From the NCBI GenBank assembly GCA_002329625.1, contig DCTP01000140.1, positions 38,278 to 43,517 on the forward strand: a stretch of 5,240 bases of DNA, read 5' to 3'. This document shows positions 1 to 5,240 of this stretch, in pieces; position 1 is the stretch's first letter; the number at the start of each line of letters is the position of its first letter. Source of the stretch: Leptolinea sp. UBA1437 (GTDB lineage: Bacteria; Chloroflexota; Anaerolineae; Anaerolineales; Anaerolineaceae). The translations under genes and the position numbers were made by a program. Under the pieces are notes generated by a model. It had not been told where the DNA came from. It worked only from the letters and a program-made list of their open reading frames with translations, and did no database searches.

Positions 1-558
1 CGAATTGAACCTCATTCGGTTCCCGAGATTGTGTTTGCCGGAAGATTCGTTCCTCAGAAAAATTTGGAACAGCTGGTTAAAGTCTGCGCCGCGATAAAAG
101 ATTTGAATTGGCATTGTACATTGATCGGCGACGGACAGGATCGCGAGAAAATCGAAGAACTGATCAAACGACTGAATTTACAGAACAAATTTTCTATAAC
201 GGGATGGGTACCCCCCGAACGCGTTACGGAAATATTTAAACAAAGCGATATCCTGTTTCTTCCTTCCCGATCAGAAGGCTTACCCGTTTCCGGAATACAG
301 GCTATGACCTGCGGACTGGCTTTGGTGTTAAGCAACGCCGGCGGAAATCCGGAAATTATAGAAGAAGGGAAAAACGGTTTCAGTTTTGATGCCGAGGATA
401 CCGATTCTTTTGCTTCGGCGTTACGAGCGCTGCTGGAAAGTCCGGAAATGCTCCGGAGCTTTCGCCAAAACAGCCTGGAATCGGCCAAAAAATATGATAT
501 TAAACGGATTGCCAAACAATATGAGACGGTGTTTGAACAGGTTTTGTCTGCTAAATAA
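1..558 (+). CDS. Family-4 glycosyltransferase (GT-B fold), C-terminal part, 5' end outside the window
   Basis: This is the C-terminal Rossmann domain of a cytosolic retaining glycosyltransferase that moves a sugar from a nucleotide donor to an acceptor, most likely a lipid-linked glycan. The frame is open from base 1 (it begins RIEPHSVPEIVFAGRF), so the GTG at 31 is an internal valine codon and the gene starts upstream. About 185 residues are present, half of a usual 360-400 residue enzyme. Counting from the first codon, it shows GRFVPQKN (Arg15 and Lys20, the usual donor-phosphate contacts), the LIGDG strand-loop at 41-45, FSITGWV at 64-70, and the signature loop SEGLPVSGIQAM at 91-102. The family EX7E motif reads Glu92-X7-Gln100, so the second glutamate is replaced by glutamine. 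GGNPEIIEEGKNGF (114-127) and the C-terminal helices complete the domain. It converges on the GT-C gene with a 3-nt gap. Donor and acceptor sugars cannot be read from the sequence. The GT4 assignment is firm. Confidence 0.93.
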   Translation, partial: RIEPHSVPEIVFAGRFVPQKNLEQLVKVCAAIKDLNWHCTLIGDGQDREKIEELIKRLNLQNKFSITGWVPPERVTEIFKQSDILFLPSRSEGLPVSGIQAMTCGLALVLSNAGGNPEIIEEGKNGFSFDAEDTDSFASALRALLESPEMLRSFRQNSLESAKKYDIKRIAKQYETVFEQVLSAK

Positions 559-578
559 AGTTCAGTAACATTTATTTA
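552..578. repeat. A/T-only 8-bp inverted repeat spanning the convergent stop codons
   Basis: TAAATAAA (552-559) and TTTATTTA (571-578) are perfect inverted copies separated by 11 bases. The left arm contains the + strand stop TAA (556-558), and the loop contains the - strand stop TGA (562-564 read in reverse). As the only symmetric element at the junction it could act weakly as a shared 3'-end structure. It has no G/C pairs and no typical U-tract, so it is not a standard intrinsic terminator. Confidence 0.3.
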
Positions 579-3216
579 CTTCCGGACAAACCGGCTCGGG
601 GATCGGGCAGGCTATTTCTTTCATTGGTGAGCGTAAGTAGTGAAATTCTTTTCCGTCCGGCGTCTGTCCGATCACAGCGATCCCTTTGATATAGGAACTG
701 CCGGGTTCCAAACAGCCGATGACTGCGACGGAAGATTGATCCGGAAAAGTATCCGGAAACTTATCCAGCGGAAGGACGATATCCGATTCTCCGTTATCGA
801 AAAGAATTTTAAAGATGATCCGAGAATAGAGCTGATATGCATACGCTTTATCCGTTCCATGTTCCCCTTGATTGAAATAATAAAAGCGCGGATAAAGTGC
901 AACTCCCTGAAATATGCGCATCTTACCGTCCCGTAATTGTGTCTCCGCTTGAGTCCAATCTTGCTCCGGAAAAGTCTCTTTTATTTTTTCCGTGACAATC
1001 AGCTCGTTCTCGGAAGGAATCGAAGGGGAAGTATTCATTTCGATTAAGACCATGGAAAAATAAGCCATGAAAAAAATGCCGATAATCAAAACTAATTTTC
1101 CGAAATCCCCGATTCCGATTGTTTGATTCGAAATTTCGGTACTTTCGGTCACGAGATTCGTCCGGATCGGCGTGATTTTTTTCAGAATTACCGCGAGACC
1201 GATTGAGTAGATTAACAGAACGCCCCAGTTCATCGGAACGATGTAACGACCGCCAGAAGTACGGGCAAGCCCTAAGCCAGCCGCATACACAATCAACAAA
1301 TAAGCAGCCGAAAGTCCTGCCCAGCTCTCCTTTTTCCAAAGCAAATTCAAACCGATACTGATCAGAATCAAATCGATTACCAGAAAAAGTATCTGCCCCG
1401 CCGAAAGACTCCCGTTCCAATGATCTCTCCAAACAGAATCTTCGGCCGAATATAGATGATTCAAATCATCGAATTGAATTTGGACGGGAAGGATGAAAGC
1501 GATCGAAAAAAGATTATGGAAGAAATGGTTTCCGATTGTATCGATCAACGGATGAATCTTCAGACGTATTTCATCGGGAATCAATGGAAACGATTTTAAT
1601 TGAGTTTCCGTCTCTTTTTCAACTTGCTTGCCGGTGGTAGGGGTAGCTTCCGTATGCTGTTGATGATCAGGTTCGGCGGTCGCTTGGACAGGCTCTTTAT
1701 TCTCGACCGAAATTTCGGAGGTTTCAGTGATGGGTTTCAGTCTTTGTTCGATAACCACGGATTTAAAAGAGTCCAAAATCTCGGGCGCTATCGTTCCGGT
1801 AATATGATAGGATCGAACAACCCAAGGACTGATACAGATTACAAAGGACATCATAAAAATCAGAAGGTCGAGTATCCCCCGTTTTATTTTTTTATGGAAG
1901 ACGATACCTCCGAACAGAATAATTGCCGGAATCATGGCCACAAAATTAAAGCGGGTATAAATCAGGAGCCCCAAGACTCCTCCGGCTGCCGCGGCGAAAT
2001 AGGTTTGTTTTCTTCCCTGTCGGAACCATTTGAAAATAAAGTATGCAAACGCTGCGAATAATACTTCGGCTAAAAATTCACTCATTTCCAAACGGGAATG
2101 AATCGTCAGAATCTGAGTGGTGTGGAGCGCATTCCATTCCTGAAAAATCATTAGGGCTGCAGCCAAAAATCCGCTGAAAAGCCCTCCCAAATCGGAAGCA
2201 AATAAAAATAGAATGGCGGGAAGAACGGCAAAAATCGCACTTTGAATCAGTAAAGTGAGATTCATTTGATTCCCCGAGAGCAAGGTACACAGGTAAATTA
2301 CAAATGTTACAAACGGTTTCAGCACAAGCGTGCCGTGATAAAACTTTAAGCCATAGACGGCGGTTTGAGCCGCCACATCATTCAGTAATGCATCCGAATA
2401 CGGGTAATATTCGTAATTGGGCGGATAAGGTCCCGGTGCAAAGAAATGAGCTTGCATCGGCGCTATGCTCCAAGTGAAGGCGGCGATACCCCATATCAAG
2501 AAAAAAAGGAAAGCACGATTCCGAAATAATTTCACTCGTCCGATTTTTGTCATGAACGGAAAAAGAAACAATAAAAATCCGATTATTAAGACAATCTGAA
2601 GGGATTCGACAGGGACCGCATTTCCGTACCAAGCTTCCTTCCCGGCAACGATTCCCCATCCCGATCCGTAAATAAACAAAAAGATCAACAGAAAAAGACT
2701 GAGAAATATAAAAAAGGGCTTCCCCGTAATTTGCCGGCAATTGTCCTTAATTCTTTTGGATATGTTCTTGTCCGAAAAGACAATCAAGATCATAGCGGCG
2801 GAAAAACCGACCCAAAACAGCAAAAACAGAAAAGGACGCAGGCGGTGAAAGTAGGCAGAAAATCGTCCGAACCGATAATCCGGCATTAACAGCAATCCAC
2901 CCGAAAGAACCGCTGTAACGGAAGCGATTCGTTTGATCTGCTCCTTACAAGCGAGAATAGACGCTTCTATGGATGAATTTTTTTGTTGATTTATGTAGAA
3001 AATGATTGAACCGAGCAGGGATGCCAGAGCGATGAGAAGAAAAAATGCCAACATGACAACTCTTTCGAGAGAAAGTCCGAGGATAAAGGCATTTTTTTGA
3101 TCCGAAGGAATTTTAAATAGAGTATAGCCGCATATCAAGCTGACGATAGTCAGTAGGGAAAAAAACAAAGGGATGGGTTTTAATCCCCGTTTTTTTTGAG
3201 ACGGATCGATTCCCAC
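562..3216 (-). CDS. Large polytopic GT-C membrane glycosyltransferase (GT39/PMT/ArnT-like) with N-terminal extension and soluble C-terminal domain
   Basis: This 884-residue protein probably transfers a sugar from a polyprenyl-phosphate donor on the outer membrane face. Roughly 17-18 hydrophobic segments run to about residue 726. The GT-C core seems to begin near 233: a membrane segment leads into an extracytoplasmic loop with an acidic motif (YPYSDALLND, Asp275 and Asp280), where PMT/ArnT enzymes carry catalytic acids. Later core signs are IYTRFNF (419-425), SPWVVRSY (463-470) and GGRYIVPMNW (655-664), typical GT-C spacing motifs. Unusual parts are about 230 N-terminal residues with 5-6 extra membrane segments, a Thr/Glu/Gln-rich loop at 496-539, and a soluble tail at 727-884 ending in clustered cysteines. 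The GTG start at 3214-3216 follows a weak GTGAG Shine-Dalgarno-like site; the first in-frame ATG is only codon 55, and a stop (TGA) lies three codons upstream of the GTG. The gene overlaps the wecA-like gene by 37 nt and is last in the operon. GT-C membership is likely; substrate and exact family are unknown. Confidence 0.82.
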   Translation of the reverse strand: MGIDPSQKKRGLKPIPLFFSLLTIVSLICGYTLFKIPSDQKNAFILGLSLERVVMLAFFLLIALASLLGSIIFYINQQKNSSIEASILACKEQIKRIASVTAVLSGGLLLMPDYRFGRFSAYFHRLRPFLFLLFWVGFSAAMILIVFSDKNISKRIKDNCRQITGKPFFIFLSLFLLIFLFIYGSGWGIVAGKEAWYGNAVPVESLQIVLIIGFLLFLFPFMTKIGRVKLFRNRAFLFFLIWGIAAFTWSIAPMQAHFFAPGPYPPNYEYYPYSDALLNDVAAQTAVYGLKFYHGTLVLKPFVTFVIYLCTLLSGNQMNLTLLIQSAIFAVLPAILFLFASDLGGLFSGFLAAALMIFQEWNALHTTQILTIHSRLEMSEFLAEVLFAAFAYFIFKWFRQGRKQTYFAAAAGGVLGLLIYTRFNFVAMIPAIILFGGIVFHKKIKRGILDLLIFMMSFVICISPWVVRSYHITGTIAPEILDSFKSVVIEQRLKPITETSEISVENKEPVQATAEPDHQQHTEATPTTGKQVEKETETQLKSFPLIPDEIRLKIHPLIDTIGNHFFHNLFSIAFILPVQIQFDDLNHLYSAEDSVWRDHWNGSLSAGQILFLVIDLILISIGLNLLWKKESWAGLSAAYLLIVYAAGLGLARTSGGRYIVPMNWGVLLIYSIGLAVILKKITPIRTNLVTESTEISNQTIGIGDFGKLVLIIGIFFMAYFSMVLIEMNTSPSIPSENELIVTEKIKETFPEQDWTQAETQLRDGKMRIFQGVALYPRFYYFNQGEHGTDKAYAYQLYSRIIFKILFDNGESDIVLPLDKFPDTFPDQSSVAVIGCLEPGSSYIKGIAVIGQTPDGKEFHYLRSPMKEIACPIPEPVCPEVNKCY

Positions 3217-4265
3217 ATGTTCTCACTTTCAAGAAAGTAAATCAAGAATATACCAGCCAAAACGACGGCAAAGAAAATCAGGTTCGCGGTTAAAGGCGGG
3301 CGTGAAATGATGAAGAAAGCAAGTATTTCAAGGGCTGTCGCAGCCAAAAGCATTAAATTGACTGCCTGAACATCGGAAAAACCCATTTTTACGAGCCGAT
3401 GATAGGTATGATCTGTCCCGCTGTCATAAAAATGCAAATGCCTGCGGAAGCGGGAAATAATTACCAATACCGTGTCAAAAATCGGCACGCCTAACAGAAG
3501 AATCGGCATAAACCATGTGGAAGTCTGTAAGCGGTCTGGCGGATTATAAATGATGGCGATTGCCGCAATCAGAAAACCGATTGTCTGCGCCCCGGAATCG
3601 CCGAAAAACAGAATGGCAGGCGAGGAATTGAAAAAATTCAGCACAATGCAGGCTCCCAACATGGCGGAACATAACAGGGCAAGCGACCATTGTTTCGTAT
3701 CCATGGCAGCCAACACAAAAAAGATAAGCACCAGCAAAGAGAGCCCTACCATTAACCCATCCATACTGTCGACCAGGTTAAAAGCATTGGTAATAAAAAC
3801 CATCCAGAAAATCGTAATTCCAAAATCCAGAAGATCATTTACCGTTGCAGAAAAACCCAATATTTCACCCACGGTTTGCATTATCTGCACCTGAATCCCG
3901 CAGAAATAAAGCACGATCGCGGCCAAAATCTGACCGAGCATCTTCCATCGCCAACGCAAAGGCCTGTAATCATCCCACAGTGCGAATCCAAAAATGATTG
4001 TGGCACAAAGGAGCACTTTTACGGTTTGGCTGTCCAAACGGTGATTCAGGAAGACAGCGGTGAGAATCAGTGCCGCAAAAAAAGCCAATCCGCCGCTGAT
4101 CGGAACAGGTCTTTTGTGAATCTTATGGGGTTCTGATAAGGGGAAATCGATTAAATTCGTTTTATGCGAGAAACGAATTGCAATCGGAACGATAATCAGA
4201 CATAAAAAGAAACTGACAAAAACTGTTTCAAATATTTTTCCGGTAGAAATCTCTGGCAGAATCAT
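3180..4265 (-). CDS. WecA/TagO/MraY-family polyprenyl-phosphate sugar-1-phosphate transferase
   Basis: This integral membrane enzyme transfers a HexNAc-1-phosphate from a UDP-sugar to undecaprenyl phosphate, the committed step that primes a lipid-linked glycan on the cytoplasmic face. At 361 residues it matches the normal length (about 350-370) and shows about 11 hydrophobic segments. Family motifs appear in order: PHKIHKRPVPISGG (46-59); the Asp-Asp pair in LWDDYRPLRWRWK (Asp98, Asp99); NAFNLVDSMDGL (160-171, with Asp166 and Asp169, where many relatives read DGLDG); FFGDSGAQTIGF (220-231); PIFDT (261-265); and the cytoplasmic histidine loop DHTYHRL (285-291). The ATG at 4263-4265 overlaps the upstream stop as ATGA, and translation begins MILPEIS directly before the first membrane helix. 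The tail LKKNGD is encoded over an A8 run inside the overlap with the GT-C gene. Whether the sugar is GlcNAc, as in WecA/TagO, or another HexNAc, as in WbpL-type enzymes, cannot be decided. MraY itself is unlikely, because the neighbours are polysaccharide genes rather than mur genes. Confidence 0.95.
   Translation of the reverse strand: MILPEISTGKIFETVFVSFFLCLIIVPIAIRFSHKTNLIDFPLSEPHKIHKRPVPISGGLAFFAALILTAVFLNHRLDSQTVKVLLCATIIFGFALWDDYRPLRWRWKMLGQILAAIVLYFCGIQVQIMQTVGEILGFSATVNDLLDFGITIFWMVFITNAFNLVDSMDGLMVGLSLLVLIFFVLAAMDTKQWSLALLCSAMLGACIVLNFFNSSPAILFFGDSGAQTIGFLIAAIAIIYNPPDRLQTSTWFMPILLLGVPIFDTVLVIISRFRRHLHFYDSGTDHTYHRLVKMGFSDVQAVNLMLLAATALEILAFFIISRPPLTANLIFFAVVLAGIFLIYFLESENMWESIRLKKNGD
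3189..3195 (-). other. Candidate -1 slippery heptamer A_AAA_AAC in the wecA/GT-C overlap
   Basis: The - strand has eight consecutive A followed by C (3197-3189). In the wecA-like frame the codons are CTC AAA AAA AAC GGG GAT TAA, so A_AAA_AAC sits in the X_XXY_YYZ phase required for -1 slippage, two sense codons before the stop. After a -1 slip the next codons are CGG GGA TTA, exactly the GT-C frame (Arg10 onward). A 5-6 bp stem (GGGGAT with ATCCCT) begins immediately after the heptamer, closer than usual stimulatory structures. Function is not shown, and the run could be chance Lys-Lys-Asn coding. Confidence 0.3.
3214..3226 (-). promoter_or_regulatory. Weak ribosome-binding site and GTG start of the GT-C gene
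   Basis: On the - strand, GTGAG (3226-3222) lies five bases before GTG (3216-3214). It sits inside the wecA-like coding sequence, so the GT-C start probably depends on coupling to upstream translation. The next candidates, TTG at codons 17 and 27, have no well-spaced purine-rich site, and the first ATG is codon 55 inside the second membrane segment. GTG is therefore the best start but is not certain. Confidence 0.45.
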
Positions 4266-4272
4266 GAGCCTT
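4262..4272 (-). promoter_or_regulatory. ATGA stop/start overlap with short SD-like AAGG
   Basis: Read on the - strand, the start ATG of the wecA-like gene (4265-4263) and the stop TGA of the upstream glycosyltransferase (4264-4262) share ATGA. An AAGG at 4272-4269 lies only three bases before the ATG, closer than an ideal Shine-Dalgarno site. The arrangement suggests translational coupling by re-initiating ribosomes. It fixes the start codon of the wecA-like gene and indicates one transcript. Confidence 0.65.
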
Positions 4273-5240
4273 GTGTCAATTGTTGATAGATTTTGAAAAT
4301 TTCGTCGTTCACTCGGGAGATCGAGAAAAACTCAATCGCTCTTTTTCTTGCCGCGGTCCCCATTTCGATTCGCATTTCGCTGCTTCGAATCAATTTCTCC
4401 AAAGCATAAGCCAATGATTTCGGATCTTTCGCGGGAACCAGAAATCCGGTGACGCCGTCTACGACAACTTCCCGGCATCCGGGGACATTAGTGGTGACAA
4501 TGGGACGCCCGCAGGAAGCCGCCTCAATTAATATTCTGGGCAATCCTTCCCGATAAGATGGCAGACATACAATGTCCGATATGGAAATAACGGTCAGAAT
4601 ATCTTCCTGCCATCCCCACCATTCTACGTTTCCTTCTTTTTGCCAAAAGGACAGCTGTTCATAAGAAATGCTGCTGGGATTGCCGTCATCTTTTTTCCCG
4701 ACCAGAGCGAATCGTGCTTGAAGTGATTTGCTCTTTAATATTTCGGCGGCTTTGACAAATTCTCCTACTCCTTTATCCCAGAGCATCCTGGCGGGTAAAA
4801 TGATGAGAGGAATGGAATCCGGTGGAGGAATCGGACGAAACAACTCGGTATCGATACCTGTTCCCAAAATAATATGGGTGTTTCCCTCCGTCGTAAATCC
4901 GTATTTTTCGAAGAGAGCGGCATCATCCGGGTTTTCAAAAATGACCTCTGTATCTTTTAACGCCTTCTTATACAAAGAGGACACGATTTTCCGGATCATC
5001 TTGGTGGTAATTTTGTTATCTAAAAAGATATAACCCAAGCCGGTGATGGAATTGACAATTGCTCGAATCCCGACCTCTTTGGCGGCAAGAGATCCGTATA
5101 TAACGCATTTAATCGTAAAATGATGAACCAGATCCGGCTTTTCTTCCGCGTAAATTTTCTTTATCCGCTGAATGGTTCGCTGTTCGATAAACGGATTCAT
5201 CCCTTTTCGTGAGAATTCAAAAGGAATAAACCGAAAACCT
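4262..5240 (-). CDS. Family-4 glycosyltransferase, CapM/PglA-like, N-terminus outside the window
   Basis: This cytosolic retaining glycosyltransferase probably adds a sugar to the undecaprenyl-diphosphate-linked acceptor made by the next gene product. The frame stays open to the window edge. Upstream of the ATG at 5198-5200 it reads GFRFIPFEFSRKG, which flows into MNPFIEQ. Related enzymes carry a conserved SR-x-x-x-NP segment here, so that ATG is internal and roughly 50-60 N-terminal residues are missing. Numbering from that Met, visible motifs are KPDLVHHFTIK (21-31), GLGYIFL (54-60), PARMLWDKGVGEF (136-148, with Arg138 and Lys143 for donor phosphates), FALVGKKDDGNP (164-175), and an intact EX7E motif in REGLPRILIEAAS (Glu218 and Glu226), followed by GCREVVVDGVTGFLVP (241-256). 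PglA and CapM type enzymes work directly after the initiating phosphosugar transferase, which fits its ATGA coupling to the wecA-like gene. Specific sugars are unknown. Confidence 0.93.
   Translation of the reverse strand, partial: GFRFIPFEFSRKGMNPFIEQRTIQRIKKIYAEEKPDLVHHFTIKCVIYGSLAAKEVGIRAIVNSITGLGYIFLDNKITTKMIRKIVSSLYKKALKDTEVIFENPDDAALFEKYGFTTEGNTHIILGTGIDTELFRPIPPPDSIPLIILPARMLWDKGVGEFVKAAEILKSKSLQARFALVGKKDDGNPSSISYEQLSFWQKEGNVEWWGWQEDILTVISISDIVCLPSYREGLPRILIEAASCGRPIVTTNVPGCREVVVDGVTGFLVPAKDPKSLAYALEKLIRSSEMRIEMGTAARKRAIEFFSISRVNDEIFKIYQQLTQGS

Noticed and set aside
436..463. Hairpin potential: GAAAGTCCGGA, a 5-nt loop, TCCGGA, a bulged G, then CTTTC (contains the palindrome GCTCCGGAGC)
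   Set aside because: An 11-bp stem with one bulge is notable, but no U-tract follows on either strand and it lies within conserved GT4 coding sequence about 95 nt before the stop. It is not a convincing terminator for either operon.
54..515. Long open frame on the - strand opposite the left GT4 gene
   Set aside because: The opposite strand encodes a clear GT4 domain. The antisense translation has no recognisable motif, is Ser/Ile/Pro-rich as expected for a shadow frame, and has no credible ribosome site.
583..596. CCGG-acaaa-CCGG near the 3' end of the GT-C gene as a possible terminator stem
   Set aside because: Only four pairs, inside the coding sequence, with no T-run following in either direction.
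923..1432. 169-codon open frame on the - strand inside the GT-C gene
   Set aside because: It is an alternative frame of the same strand, with Arg/Phe/Asp-biased composition typical of a shifted read of hydrophobic codons. The GT-C frame is continuous through it with sensible membrane segments.
1600..2061. 153-codon open frame on the + strand opposite the GT-C gene
   Set aside because: It lies antisense to a well-supported gene, its Gly/Arg/Phe-rich composition arises from the complementary codons, and it shows no domain or start signal.
3140..3153. CTGAC-GATA-GTCAG hairpin downstream of the A8 run
   Set aside because: It is a perfect 5-bp stem with a 4-nt loop but starts about 35 nt past the slippery site, too far for a typical frameshift stimulator, and it is short enough to be chance.
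3550..4136. Two + strand open frames (3550-3894 and 3876-4136) opposite the wecA-like gene
   Set aside because: The - strand shows all the diagnostic WecA/MraY motifs across this region. The + frames carry none and are shadows.

Overview
The window carries four protein-coding genes and almost no intergenic DNA. It is a slice of a bacterial surface-polysaccharide (O-antigen, capsule or wall-glycan) biosynthesis locus. The base composition looks like mid-40s % GC by eye (not counted). The WecA-type enzyme with its PHKIHKRPVP signature and the very large polytopic GT-C protein with a soluble C-terminal domain both remind me of Chloroflexota (Anaerolineae). That assignment rests on family resemblance recalled from memory and is low confidence.

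Layout. Left arm, + strand: the C-terminal part of a family-4 glycosyltransferase enters from outside the window and stops at 556-558. Right arm, - strand, transcribed right to left: a second family-4 glycosyltransferase of the CapM/PglA type (its N-terminus lies beyond 5240), then a WecA/TagO/MraY-family polyprenyl-phosphate sugar-1-phosphate transferase, then an 884-residue GT-C membrane glycosyltransferase that stops at 562-564. The two arms converge with only three bases between their stop codons.

The right arm behaves as one tightly packed operon. The first two genes share an ATGA stop/start overlap, and the next two overlap by 37 nt. That second overlap contains an A8 run forming a slippery heptamer A_AAA_AAC in the zero frame of the wecA-like gene, just before its stop. 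A -1 slip there leads exactly into the GT-C reading frame. This is the most unusual signal I found; it may be chance or a real frameshift or slippage element.

Inferred joint function: the WecA-like enzyme loads the first sugar phosphate onto undecaprenyl phosphate at the inner face of the membrane. The cytosolic GT4 enzymes (right arm, and probably left arm) extend the lipid-linked glycan from nucleotide sugars. The GT-C enzyme transfers a sugar from a polyprenyl-phosphate donor on the outer face, decorating the glycan or another acceptor. No RNA gene, mobile element, CRISPR array, origin or stand-alone promoter could be supported. There is no gene-free stretch longer than 3 nt.
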